Assembly: GCA_033557465.1 (NCBI GenBank)
Contig: JAWIIG010000025.1
Span: 9,168,501-9,232,500 of the forward strand
Length of the DNA stretch: 64,000 nt
Direction of reading: 5' to 3'
Source of the DNA: Ichthyophis bannanicus
Lineage: Eukaryota; Chordata; Amphibia; Gymnophiona; Ichthyophiidae
Shown in pieces: positions 9,759 to 20,880 of this stretch (positions are counted from its first letter, which is position 1; each line of letters opens with the position of its first letter). Made by a program: the position numbers and the translations under genes. The notes beneath the pieces were generated by a model that was not told where the DNA came from, made no database searches, and worked only from the letters and a program-made list of their open reading frames with translations.

Positions 9759-11650
9759 TCACAGTGTCCTTGACCTTGTCGCCGAAAAGTGAGTCTCCGG
9801 TGCAGGGGGTGTCCGCGATCTTGTCGTGTGAATCAGTTCGTAAGCCAGAGGCCCTGAGTCAGGCAAGCCGGCATGCAGAGATGGCAGTCCCGGAAATTCT
9901 GACGGCTGTTTCAAAGGCATCGTGGGCTGCCCGACCATGGTGCTTGGTACAGTCCTCGAGGTTTGCCAGGGCAGAGTTCAGGGCTGGAGGAGCTTCAGTT
10001 AATTGGGTGATGGCGGATTTCATGTTGGCCACCAGTGAGTCCTGGTAAATGGCATGCTGGAATTGGTGCACCGCGATCCGTGCGTTTAGCATGGCCCCTT
10101 GGTAAACGCGCTTCGCCACGTCGTCCAGTAGCTTGTTGTCTTTCCCTGGAGGCACGTTGGGGGAGTTACGTGAGGATTTGGAGCACTTGAGGGCAGACTC
10201 AACCACAATGGATTGATGAGGTAGCTGTTTGTCGAAGCCGGGCATGGGTTGGATCACGTACTTAAGATCCAGTCTGCGCGGGCAGGGATGGTTGGATGCG
10301 GGGGTCTGCCATATCTTGGAGAGGTTGTCTCTGAGAAGTTGGTGGATAGGCAGAGAAGTGGTCGTCTTGGGTGTGTCGACAAACTTGAGCGCATTTTGAA
10401 CTTCAACTCGTTGGTCCATGTCATCCGTTGATGTGATAGATAGAGAGGAGAGGACTTTACGTACATATTTGTAATAGATTAGGTCCTCGGGAGGGTTGGA
10501 TTGATCCAGAGAGCTGTCAGCAGCAGGAATGGAGAGAGAGTCACTGTGGGATAGAGCCTCAGGCTGCGACACCTCCGCAGTGCCGTCCCTCATAGGAGGA
10601 GGAGGGGCATCAACCCCCGCAGGAAGGACGGAGGCTGCCTGCACAACCTCTGGTGTAGGCACAGCAGGCTGGGACAGGGTCTGAGGTAGCCGCTGGGAGG
10701 CAAGATTCGAGAGAGTGGAGGCCCATTGCTGCAACATGTCATTGAGAAGGTTTAGGGTATCAGGAACCTGATGCTGTGGAGCGTGATGTGGCTCAATAAG
10801 TTCCTGAGAAGGAGAAGAGAGACCGTAGAGGAGATAGATGTCCCCCTCATGGGAATAGAGGCTGCAGTCCGAGGAGCTGGAAGAGTTGGAGGACTTACGT
10901 GCTCTCCTGTGGTCAGAGGAACTGCTGGAGGAGCTGCTGCGGCTGTCTGAGCCATCCTCGGAGCTGCCACGTCGGTGCCGCGTCTTGTGTTGATCGGCAC
11001 TGTTTGAACTGCTCCTGCTCCGTTTTCTTTTATTTTGGCGCTGAAGGGGACTGCTGGAGTGGCGGTAGCGGCTCCTGCTGCGATGGCAAGCGGTGCCGGC
11101 GCTTGGAAGCTCCCCGCTTGCTTCGGGAGCCTCTGCACCTGCCAGATGAGTTCCTCGAACGTTTACTGCACTGTTGATGTCTGGGGCTGTCTTCAGCGCT
11201 GCGCCGAGTGCAGGAGGGAGTCGGAGCCGGCAAACCGGAACCCGGAAGTGCAGCAGCCGGAAGAGAGGAGGAGGAAAGCCCGGCAGACATGGCCGCGTCC
11301 CTAGCAGGAACGCACATGGCCAGAGGAGTGTTTGTTTCACGGCGGGAGACGGAGGCCGAACTCGGCACGTCTCTGGCCGGTCTAGCAGCAGAAGAGCCCA
11401 GAATGGAAGCAGGGACTGCGACCGCGGCCGCGGCAGCATCATGAGCAGAATCAGTCTCAACGGAGGGAGAGAACAACTCCTGGAGGGCACGCTTGCGGGA
11501 CTTGCGGGCCCGGGGAGACATACGGCCACAAGCAGAGCAGTCTTCAACGGGGTGCTCCTTACCCAGGCACCGAAGGCAAAGATGATGAGTGTCGGAATTA
11601 GCCATCTTCCTGGAGCACCCCGTACACTTTTTGAAGCCTGGTTTCTTCAT
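9637..11650 (-). pseudogene. DIRS-B gag-like ORF1 with RS-rich segment
   Basis: This is the structural protein of the element. The start is taken at ATG 11650, which gives KKPGFKKCTGCSRKMANSD and the conserved C-x2-C...C-x2-C...C-x2-C cluster. The N-terminal frame shifts near 11030-11110 into the main frame. The main frame carries a strongly basic Arg/Ser tract (HRSRSRYRHSSSP, KRKRSRSSSNS, SRSSSSSSSSDHRR), then the conserved gag core (LIYYKYVRKVLSSL, LPHQSIVVESALKCSKSS, KRVYQGAMLNARIAVHQFQH). A TGA at 9861-9859 replaces the tryptophan codon found in DIRS-C (ARHWAWLRASG); the frame continues to TGA 9639-9637. The gag end overlaps the RT start by about 120 bases. Confidence 0.85.
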
Positions 11651-11716
11651 TGTAGAGGTGAGGTGATGAGAGCAAAATAGAAAAAAACGTCTTGCTGGCA
11701 AGGTGGAAGATGAAAA

Positions 11717-11866
11717 TCTGACCAGCTAGGGGTGGATCTGGAGGTGGGGCCACTAGCCATGCCAAGAAGGCTAAAGCCTTCTGGGCTAATGAGAGTACTT
11801 CCGTCTTAGGCTCCGTCGGATGACGTCACCACTTGTGACTGACTCATCCTGCTTGTCCTGGGAGAA
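11717..11866 (-). repeat. DIRS-B inverted terminal repeat, high-coordinate end (element 5' end)
   Basis: Partner of 5971-6120. It contains the palindrome TGACGTCA near 11821. The outer end 'cctgggagaaaaac' matches the second half of the ICR, fixing the boundary near 11870. Confidence 0.9.
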
Positions 11867-11870
11867 AAAC

Positions 11871-12300
11871 ATTTTTGTTTTCTCATTTCCAGTTTGTCTC
11901 CTCCTCCACCTTCCATCATTGAGTTCAAACTCACAGCTGCTGTCTTTCCCATGATTGACTGGACCTCAGGCTTCAAGAAATTCCTATGTGGGCTGAAGAT
12001 GTCCGTTACCGATGTTCATGAGGTCTGTTACCACTGTCTAGGCCCTGATTATGGTGTTCCCATCTGCATTTGCTATAGTTGGATGTTACACAGAGCCAGG
12101 AAATTCTGTGCATTCAAAATGGAGTCCCTAAGTTCACCATCAGTGGAGACCACCTCTCCCTCTGCATAGTGGAGAAGTAAGAAGAAGGACTCCATACCAT
12201 CCTGCTTGGTGAGCTGCTCAGAGCACTGGCACAGAAGTAGTCACGCTGATTTTCCCAGGTTTGTGGTGCTGAAGGGTGGGAGAGAAAAAGTGTGATAAAC
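11871..12300 (+). pseudogene. DIRS-F relict, gag N-terminal fragment
   Basis: Readable between about 11966 and 12170 is a degraded copy of the DIRS gag N terminus: GFKKFLCGLKMSVTDVHEVC, YHCLGPDYGVPICICYSWM, then RARKFCAF and SLSSPSVETTSPS. The Cys spacing and order match gag in DIRS-B, -C and -D, although the first Cys pair is partly lost. The homology continues the DIRS-F left end (5640-5947) in the same orientation, so DIRS-B interrupted this older element. Past about 12175 the similarity fades. Confidence 0.7.
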
Positions 12301-12537
12301 AATATGAAACTTTAAATAAATAACTGATATGGAGCCTAAGCTGTAGGAAATACCAGGAAGTTTTCTTCTCTTAACACCTTTTGCACTAATTAGCAGTCAA
12401 TTCATCTTGAACAGGCCACAAATGAACCTGGGTTAAATAGGCTACATCTGTTATTAGAGATGAGCAAGCACTTCCTACCTCAAATGCAAAAGAAGAGCTG
12501 ACAAGATCCCAGGAGAGAGAAACATAAACAGAAGAAT
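12301..12537. other. Unassigned spacer between DIRS-F and DIRS-C
   Basis: AT-rich DNA with no recognisable repeat or frame. Confidence 0.4.
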
Positions 12538-12540
12538 GAT

Positions 12541-12685
12541 TCTCCTTGGACAAGCAGGATGTGTCAGCCACACCTGGTGACGTCCTCCGGGCGGCACCAC
12601 AGCCAGAAGTGCCCTCTAGAGCTCAGAACCTTCTGAGCACGTGTGAGTGGTCCCACCTCCCCGGCCCACCCCTAGCCAGGCCAGT
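12541..12685 (+). repeat. DIRS-C left inverted terminal repeat
   Basis: Imperfect reverse complement of 18347-18490. The CRE-like box seen in the other copies is mutated here to GTGACGTCCT. Confidence 0.85.
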
Positions 12686-12749
12686 CTTTTTTCTTCCACC
12701 TTGCCTCAAGGCAGATTTCCAACTCTCCAAACTTTCATCTATCTACAGG

Positions 12750-14745
12750 ATGCCCAAGCCGGGATTTAAAAAATGCCCACAGTGTGGCAGGAAAATGAAC
12801 ACTACTGACACTCTCGATTGCTGTGTCCGATGCCTTGGAGCTCACCATAGGGTGGAGGACTGTATCAACTGCTCCAGGATGTCTCCCAGGGCACGAAAAT
12901 CCAGGAGCCACGCTCTCAAGGACTTCCTAGCCTCCTCGGGGGAACCGTCGCTGACTTCACAGGCCCCAGAGAGCAGTCGTCTTCCTCCCAGATCTCCTGC
13001 ACCCGACCTGCCTGAGTCTGTGTTACCGGCACGGGATGTGCCCTGCAGGGTCTCCATCCCTGGCCGCCCAGTGGGATCCAAGACCTCTTCGCCGAAACAA
13101 TCGGCTTCTGTCTGCACGGACACCCACTGCACCCCAGGATGCTTCCCCGACGTATCTTGAGCCTCCTCGTGGTTCTTCTCCGCAGCATGCATGACGGCCC
13201 AGCTCACAAGATGGTGGCGGCAACGTGCTCCCTTCAGGCTCCGCCCACCTGTCGCTGATTGGACTGGCTCTGGAACTGCCCAGCATCTCTGCTCTGGACT
13301 CCCACCGTGCTGACGCTATAGCTGCTCCTCAGCACAGGGAATCCCCCTCGCACGCCCGGAGTCATCGCGCTGATAAAACACCTTGCACCGAGGGAAATCC
13401 CCAACGACACAGAGAGAAGAGACATTGCAGCGATGGCAGGAGTGCCAGCAGCCACAGGGGGAAGGATTGCAGCATCGAGCAGCACAGCAGGCACAAGCGG
13501 AGGCGCTAGGTCAGCACTAGCGGGGGGAGCAGTGCAGATAGATCTCTCTCCAGGCGTCAAAAGAGAGGAAGACAAAGGCGATGCTCCAGATCCAACTCCT
13601 CCAATTTCTCTTCCCCCAGTGGTCAGAAGAGGTGGGACTCTTCAGAGGCAGGCACCTCTGCTGCAGTCCTGCAACTCCTCATGCGTCTGGTCAATCAGAC
13701 CGCTCCTTCCCGTTCTCGCCAGGAGCGCTCGCCCTCCAATGCTGCTTGCCTGTCCCCATCTGTCCAGGCAAGCCCTCTGCAGACTCCCACCCGGATGCCC
13801 ACCCAGACTCGGACTCCTCCTTCACAGGATTTTCCTTCCGGTGGGAGCGATGAAGAGGAGGCAGGGTCAGCACCCCTGGGCTCCTCGGCTTCCAAGGACA
13901 TGCCAAGCGACAAGAACCCTGTGGATGATTCCGGGGAACTACAGCAACAAAACCCACTGGAGGACCTCACCTACCCCAAGTTTCTGAGGAAGGTGGTGGC
14001 AATGCTGAACCTCGCCACAGATGACACGTCCAGCGAGCAGGAACATAAGGTCCTAAAGTACCTCAATGCTCCTAAGTTTGCGCTGGCCTTGCCCATCCAC
14101 CGGAAGCTGCATGACAATCAACTGGCGCTGTGGCAGACTCCGGCCTCAGGCCATGCCTGCTCCAGGAAATTGGACACTAAATACCAAGTCCATCAGACTC
14201 CAGGCTTCAACAGAACTCAGCTTCCACACCAATCCATTGTTGTGTCGTCTGCCTTAAAAAGAGTCAAGTCTTCGTGCACCCAAACCACCCACCAGGTCGA
14301 GACCCGAAGCTTATGGACAATGTAGGGAAGAAAATCTATCAGGGAGCAATGCTCGGCGCCAGAATAGCTGCGCATCAATTCCAACACATCCTTTACCAGG
14401 ATGTGATGATGGCCAACCTCAAAGGTCACTTAGCTGCCCTCCCAAAGGATTCACAGCTGGCAGGTTCCGCCACCCTGCAGGACCTTGCTGAATGCAGCAA
14501 ACACCTGGTGAGCAAGGCCTTCGACTCCTTTGACACGGCCATCAGAACCATTGGCACAGCCATCTCGGCCAGGCATTGGGCATGGCTGCGAGCATCCGGA
14601 CTAAGAAAGGAGACACACGACAGGATCGCAGATGCCCCTTGCACAGGAGAGTCCCTCTTTGGCGACAAGGTTGCCGACACAATGAATGACCTTAAAGAGC
14701 ATTGCACCACTCTGCAAATGCTGGACTCAAGCGCCACTCCAATTC
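12750..14745 (+). pseudogene. DIRS-C gag-like ORF1, frameshifted
   Basis: The start ATG 12750 follows the leader and opens PKPGFKKCPQCGRKMN with the N-terminal Cys cluster, then RMSPRARKSRSHALKDFLAS; this frame ends at 13160. Basic and serine-rich sequence follows in other frames (13225-13600). The core resumes in frame at about 13681-14325 (LEDLTYPKFLRKVVAMLN, LPHQSIVVSSALKRVKSS) and shifts again near 14275 to KKIYQGAMLGARIAAHQFQH and AISARHWAWLRASG, where the tryptophan lost in DIRS-B is present. At least three frame changes make it non-functional. Confidence 0.83.
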
Positions 14746-14929
14746 ACAAAAAGGGGGTCACTACTGAAAATCCTACTACCCATCTAAAAGGTACAGCAGC
14801 AGCCGTAAGTGGCATGCTCCCCGGTACAAGCAGCCCTACAACTCCTCTGCCTTTCAGAGGCAGCACCAGAGGGAGCACAAGCAGAAAAAGCAGACCACTT
14901 CACAGTCTGGGAAGAACTCGGCCTCCTTT

Positions 14930-16818
14930 TGTCAAATGGGTATGGATGGCCTCCCTGCCTGGAGGTCTCTCCGCCCTCCCGGCCTGTCTACTTTCCTATC
15001 TGCCTGGGAAGCCATCACTTTAGACAAATGGGTGCTCCAGATCATCAGAGTAGGCTACCGCATATGCTGCTTCTCCCCACCTTGCCAGTGCACCCAGCCT
15101 ACCAACGAGATACCCCTCCTCCCCACCTTGTGCCTCTGATGTTGGACCTCCTCCAGCACCTCCTTACCTCATGAGCGATAGAGAGGGTACCCACCAGCAA
15201 GATCAACACTGGATTCTACTCCAGGTACTTCCTCATCCCCAAGATATGTTTCTATCCTGGACCTTCGCAAACTGAACAGGTTCATCACGAAGGAAAACTT
15301 CAGGATGTACTCCTTCAACTCCATTCTACTGCTCATCAGGGCCAGGGACTGGATGGCAACACTGTATCTTCAGGAGGCGTACTCCCATGTCCACGAAATA
15401 CACAGGAAATTCCTACGCTTCATAGCACTGGGGCAGCACTATCAGTACCGGGTGCTTCCATTTGGCCTATCCCCGGCACCGAGGGTCTTCATGAAGTGTG
15501 TAGCTGTTGCCGCTGCACACCTCCACAAACAAGGCATCGCCGTCTTTCCCTACCTGGACATCTGGCTACTCTCGGCACCCTTAGCTTCCAAGCTGCAGGC
15601 TGCAGTATGAACAACGACACACCTGCTATCCGAGCTGGGATTCCTCCTGAACAGAGAGAAGTCCCAACTCAACCCAGCTCAGAACATCAGGGCTTTCATC
15701 AACACCTGTGCCTCGAAGGCCTTCCTCCCCAAACAACGGATCTCTGCGATCACATCCCTGGCCAAGGAGATGTTAGCGTCCAAATGAAACACTGCATACT
15801 CCATTCTATGCCTCCTAGGCCACATGGCAGTGATGACTTCAGTTCTCCCACTAGCGAGACTTCATATGTGCAGCCTCCAATGGCACCTTCGCACACACTG
15901 GAGGCAGCTCTCCCAGCCGCTCAACATGTGCGTTCCCATCGATGCCCGTGTCGTGAAGTGTCTACGCTGGTGTACTGACCTGGACAACCTCGCAATGGGC
16001 AAGAACCTCCAGCTGCGCAAGCACCACCTTGTCCTAACCATGGACGCGTCCTCCACGGGCTGGGGAGCTCACCTGCTGCACCTCAACACCCAGGGTGCCT
16101 GGTCCATGAAAGAGCAATCCCTCCACATCAACCTGCTCGAGCTCAGGGCCATCAGATATGCACTACAGACCTTCCTGAGACAGCTAGCGGGGAAGTCCAT
16201 CCTTGTCCAGACCGACAACCAGGTGGCCATGTTTTACATCAATACGCAAGGGGGCACGGGGTCTCATTCCCTCTGCAAGGAGACCCTCGTGACCTGGTCC
16301 CTCACGCTGCCCAACAATTGCATTCTGCAGGTCGCCTACCTCCCTAGGGAACAGAACGCCCTAGCAGATAAACTGAGCAGACATAGAACCCCATGAGTGG
16401 TCCCTGCACCCAGAAGTCACGGACACCATCTTCCGATGATGGGGGACTCCCCACCGAGACCTCTTCAACAGAGCAGAACGCGAAGTGCCCACTGTTCTGC
16501 TCGAAGTGCCCGTCGCACAGAAGACTGGCCATGGATGCGTTCGACATGCCCTGGGCGGGGTGGTTACTGACATATGCCTTTCCCCCCACCCCCCTGATCG
16601 CAGCAACGATACAGTGGATCATCACAGATAGGGCGCACGTCATGCTGATCGCCCTCTACTGGCCGCGACAGATGTGGTTCTTCCTACTGCTTTGCCTCAC
16701 TCGGGAGCCCCCGGTATGGCTGCCCCTGAGACCGGACCTGCTCACCCAGAACGGCGGGAACACGCTGCACCCCAACCTTCAAACTCTCACCCTGACAGCC
16801 TGGAGATTGAGAGGATGA
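14930..16818 (+). pseudogene. DIRS-C RT-RNase H-Dam-like polyprotein, active site destroyed
   Basis: The N-terminal part TFLSAWEAITLDKWVLQII is near 14985. The palm reads LYLQEAYSH where active copies have LDLQDAY, so motif A lost its first aspartate, and motif C reads FPYLDIWL instead of YLDD. Codons are also deleted beside motif A. RNase H is readable at 15824-16396 (TMDASSTGWGAHL, QTDNQVAMFYINTQGGTGS, LADKLSRH). The Dam-like tail is in another frame (MDAFDMPWAG, YAFPPTPLIAATIQW, PYW-like LYWPRQMWF) and ends at 16816-16818. Catalysis would be impossible even if the frame were open. Confidence 0.85.
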
Positions 16819-17884
16819 ATCTCGCTGCCCTCCACCTGCCTACAGAGGTGCAGCAAGTGGTCCTGGCAGCTAGGAGGCCGTCCACATGCAAATCATACGT
16901 CCTCAAGTGGAAACGCTTCAATATTTGGTGTGCAGCCCAGGGGCTGAACCCAGTCTCATGCCCTGTGCCTATGGTCCTCACCTCCCTCTTTGAGCTTGGT
17001 CTGAAACCTTAATCGATCAGAGTCCACCTTGCAGGAATTGCATCTCTGCATGAGCACCGGAATGGTGTCGGCACAGGTTCCATTGCTACATTGCCTATCG
17101 TAACTCAGTTCATGAGAGGCCTTATGAATTTCCAGCCCCCGATCCAGCCACTGATACTGCCCTGGGACCTCAACGTCGTCCTGCAACAGCTGACACAGGG
17201 ACCTTTTGAGTTGCTGCAAACGGCGGAAATTAAGTTTGTCATGGAAGACACACTTCCTAATCGCCATCACATTGGCCAGGAGAATCAGCGAGCTGCAGGC
17301 CCTCGTAGCCCACCTCCATACACCCAGCTCCACCACAACTGGTCCTCCCTTCACACCCATCCAAAATTCGTCCCGAAGGTGGCCTCGGCATTCCACGTCA
17401 ACCAATCCATCGAACTGCCTACCTTTTTTCCAGCTCCCCACTCCTCCCCAGAGGAGCAGAGGCTATACACCCTTGATTGTGTCAGAGCCCTACATGCATA
17501 CATCGACAGGATATAAGGCAGGGGACACAGCCCGTCGTGTCCTTCGACCCCAAAAGATCAGGGAGACCCATCACAAAATGCATGCTGTCTCACTGGATCT
17601 TGGACTGCATCGCATACTGCCATCACAAGATGGGCGCTCATCCGGGTGACGGGGTTGGAGCATACCTGCTTTGGGCTCTGGCCACCTCCCTCACTAACCT
17701 GCACAAGGTTCCTGTCAGCGACATCTGCAAAGCCACTACTTGGTCCTCACGGCTCACCTTCCAAAAACACTACTGCCTTGACCTCCCGGCACAGACCGAC
17801 AGCTCCTTTGGCCGAGCTGTCCTATCTCCGGCCACCACTACTGCTGCCAATGGCTTCCAAGCTGATACAGCCAACCAGCCTTAA
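16815..17884 (+). pseudogene. DIRS-C tyrosine recombinase, broken
   Basis: ATG 16815 overlaps the RT stop as ATGA. Segments in three frames read EVQQVVLAARRPSTCKSYVL, FNIWCAAQGLNPVSC, PWDLNVVLQQLTQGPFELLQ, ITLARRISELQALVAH, SFDPKRSGRPITKCMLSHW and LTFQKHYCLDL. The first arginine and the tyrosine remain. The H-x-x-R motif (AHHLR or AHRVR in other copies) is replaced by AYLLWAL, losing histidine and arginine. There is a stop near 17012 and frameshifts near 17210 and 17480. It is dead. Confidence 0.83.
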
Positions 17885-18179
17885 CGGTCTTCATCTGACC
17901 ATGGTGCCATAGACAGTGGCCTAGAGATTTGCCTCTATACCTATAGTGTCACTGCATTACTTATTGTCTGTATGCCCTTTGTACTGTACCCTATTGCACT
18001 ATTCCTTGTTGCATTATGTTTCACTACTTGGATAGTTACGTTTCACCATTGTTGTTTTGCACAGTTCGCTCAATAAATGCCTTGCACTAACTCACGTGCC
18101 ATGTCTGTTTGTACTACCACCTCTATTATCACCTGCCTCCATCATCCACCACAGTGCGCACAAGGCGGAACTGGGGAGG
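17885..18179 (+). terminator. DIRS-C 3' untranslated region with AATAAA
   Basis: No frame is present. A consensus polyadenylation signal AATAAA lies at 18072-18077, in sense orientation between the recombinase stop and the ICR, and is a plausible transcript 3' end. Without transcript data this is inference. Confidence 0.4.
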
Positions 18180-18279
18180 CACCAGGTGTAGCTGACACAT
18201 CCTGCTTGTCCAAGAAGAAAGTGAGGTTACTTACCTGTAACTGGGGTTCTCCGTGGACAGCAGGATAAGTCAGCCACAC
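18180..18279 (+). repeat. DIRS-C internal complementary region (ICR)
   Basis: The left half (18180-18213) is the reverse complement of the element's left outer end. The right half (18218-18279) is the reverse complement of the right outer end including GTTACTTACCTG. The join between them reads 'caagaagaaagtgagg'. Confidence 0.88.
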
Positions 18280-18346
18280 AAACCCGCCCATCTCCCCTGT
18301 ATGAGGTCGGCTCATGCCCTAGCCAGAACGGCATAGCTAGATACTC

Positions 18347-18520
18347 ACTGGCCTGGCTAGGGGCGGGCCGGGGAGGCGGAACCACTCAAATGTGCTCAGA
18401 GGTTTCTGAGCTCTAGAGAGCACTTCCGTTTGTGGCGCTGCCCGGAGGTGACACCAGGCGTGGCTGACTTATCCTGCTTTCCATGGAGAAACCCCCATTA
18501 CAGGTAAGTAACCTCACTTT
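18347..18520 (+). repeat. DIRS-C right inverted terminal repeat and terminus
   Basis: 18347-18490 pairs with 12541-12685. The terminus beyond carries CAGGTAAGTAACCTCACTTT. Its complement is in the ICR, which places the boundary at about 18520. Confidence 0.86.
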
Positions 18521-19569
18521 TGAGGTCTCATTATGGGGAATGTGGGAGATTTTGGTTTGCCTTCTCTTTTGTTGATTCCTTGTTTCGTTGAGGTCTGTCT
18601 GCTGACCAGCACAAAGGGTCCTTGGAGACTGCACCAGGTCAGGGGGAGCATCATTAAGAAGCTATTTAATAAAGCTGCTTTCTTCAATCATCCGAGGTTT
18701 CATTGGTGCTGCCTGTTTTCAGAACAAGATTTAAATTATTGGAGTTCCCAGTTTTGTTTCAGGTGAGTACCCTGCTTTGAGAGTTTTCATTCTGGTAACA
18801 TTTCAGAACTATGTGCACGCCAAGAGAAAGAAACCCCTCTGAGACATTAGGTTTAATGGCTTTCGTGTTCTCTAAAATTGTTTTGGACTGCATTTGTGGA
18901 CCATGATCAGGAAGTGATTTGTTTACAGTTGTTGGCAGATAAGGCCCTCTAGGTCTACCACATATGCACATATGCACTCTTGTGCATATTCACCCTACCA
19001 GTGTTACTATTTCCATGGATTTCCTTCCCAATTGGGTACATTTTTTTTCCAAGGCTGTTGGAAAAATTCACGAGTTGTGGATTTTTGGGCTATTTGCTTT
19101 GGGCAAGGAAACCATGGGAAAAAAGAGCTGAAAAAAGGCAAACTCCAACTTCAGAGAGGGACGCAGTCCTAGGCTGCATCTCATTGGTCAGCTCTTGATG
19201 CAACTGCTCTGGGAATTGACCAATGAGATGTGGGAGTGATCGACTGCCAGACTCTAGCCAGTCATGAAAGGGGAGAGTGAAGCCATGTGACAGGATCGGT
19301 GTGGTCATACCTCATGAACTGCTCGACCAGCCAATCTGGGAATGAGAAGGCTTGGCCAAGGGTGGGTCATTGTTTTGGGCTATTATTTGATCCCACTTGG
19401 GGATGGAAATTTTTGAAATCTGGAAACTCGGCATCCTACTCACTCTCTGGTCTTCTCCTTACTGTTCTCTTGTCACTGTTTTGTATTTATCCCCACTGAA
19501 TATGATATTGTGACTAGTTGGTTGGCTGAGTGAGAAATGAGTGGATGATAAGTTGGGTGCGATGTGGTG
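18521..19569. other. Unassigned DNA
   Basis: Only short frames, none resembling a known family. No clear repeat structure was seen. Confidence 0.4.
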
Positions 19570-20880
19570 AGTAGCTTGTTTGTTTGTTTGATTATTATGT
19601 TTATGTTTATTAGAAACGTAATATACCGCCCATAACAAAGCATCTGAGCAGTTTACAAACAATAACAGCTGCTAGGAAATAGAAAGGAACGCCATTAAAA
19701 AATTAGACAGGAAAGGAAAGCTAAGGACTGAGAGGAGGGGGGTGGACAGGAACAACAACTGGAGGGGAACCAGAGGATTGTACATCAGTGAGGGGTGGGG
19801 AGAAAGGTGGAGGAGGGGGGAGGTCGAAGGCAGAGCAGAAGAGGTGGGTTTTCAGTTTGGCCTTGAAGGTGTTAAAAGAGGATTATAAATGGAGGGCTGG
19901 GGGGAGCGAGTTCCAGAGTCGGGGACTAAGAAAGTAAAAGGCAGACAAGCGGGTGGATTCCAGATGAGCCTTGGATGGGGAAGGGAAGGACATGCGATTA
20001 GCATGGATGGATCGGAGGGAGCGGTGGGGGGTGTGGAGGTGAACCTGGTCAGCAAGATAGAGAGGAGTGTCGGTGTAGATTGATCTATGAGCGAAAATAA
20101 GAAATTTATACTGTATCTGGAAGGGGATTGGGAGCCAATGCAGACGTAAGAGAAGGGGGAGTGATGTGATCGAAGTGGGAGGCGTGGGTTAGGATACGTG
20201 CGGCAGTATTTTGGACACGTTGCAGACGAAGGAGCTGGGACTGAGGGAGATCTGCCAGAGAAACATTACAGTAATCGAGGCATGATATGACGAGGGAAAG
20301 GAGCAATGTGGTCATGGAAGGGGTAGAAAGGAAGGGACGAATGGCACAGAGTTGCCTCCGGGTGAAGAAGGAGCGTTGGACAATGCAGGAAATGTGGTCT
20401 TTAAAGGAGAGAGAGAAATCAAGGGTAACACCTAGGTAACACAGGGATGTAACAATGGGAAAAGGGGAGGAGGAGAGCAGAGGGGAGAGGGAGGGCTGCC
20501 TGAAGTGAACCAGATAGCAGAGGTCTTGGAGAGATTAATGTGAAAGAAGTTGGAGGAGAGCCAGGATGCTATGGAGGAGAGACAGGTATTGAGGGGAGTG
20601 ATGTCGGGAGCAGAGGAGTCAGTATGGTGGAGGAGGAAAATGGAAAATGTTGTCTGCATAATAGTATGCAGAGATACCGTGTTATTGGACCAGGAGGGTA
20701 AAAGGGGTGAGGAAAATGTTAAACAGGAGGGGCGCAAGAACAGATCCCTGGGGGACACCACAGGGAAGGGGGGGGGGTGGAATTGGAAGGAGGTGAATGA
20801 GCAGGTGATGGGGAGGGTTTGATTCTACAGTTTGGGCAACCATCTCCCCCTCCTTCATATTCCAGGCCATAAGGATGGGT
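19570..20880 (-). mobile_element. L2-clade LINE, 5'-truncated and decayed
   Basis: The minus strand encodes, from high to low coordinate, the RT segment GVPQGSVLAPLLFNIFLTP (20740-20700), a degenerate DDT-region with LSSIASWLSSNFFHINLSKT, then SCLDYCNVSLADLPQSQLLR and LQRVQNTAARILTHAS. These are L2-type palm and thumb motifs. The 3' untranslated part contains 'gtaatataccgccc', also found in the L2 copy at 0.6 kb, and ends in a TTTATG-rich tract. Several stops and frame changes are present; the endonuclease is absent. Confidence 0.72.

Larger units (their letters stand above)
5948..11870 (-). mobile_element. DIRS-B: nearly complete DIRS retrotransposon on the minus strand
   Basis: This 5.9-kb element carries, on the minus strand, gag (11650-9637), RT-RNase H-Dam-like (9758-7629) and tyrosine recombinase (7647-6580). 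Then come the internal complementary region and the inverted repeat. Visible lesions are one gag frameshift, three internal stops (9861-9859 in gag, 7832-7830 in RT, 6804-6802 in recombinase) and little else, so it is the least decayed complete copy in the window. It sits inside the DIRS-F relict. No direct repeats flank it, consistent with recombinase integration. Confidence 0.93.
12538..18520 (+). mobile_element. DIRS-C: full-length but defective DIRS retrotransposon
   Basis: A plus-strand element of the DIRS-B subfamily with all parts in order: left inverted repeat 12541-12685, gag 12750-14745, RT-RNase H 14930-16818, recombinase 16815-17884, ICR 18180-18279 and right inverted repeat 18347-18490. 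The outer right end is CAGGTAAGTAACCTC. Its coding regions carry multiple frameshifts, and both RT and recombinase have lost catalytic residues. It lies immediately downstream of DIRS-F/B, so three elements abut within 13 kb. Confidence 0.92.
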
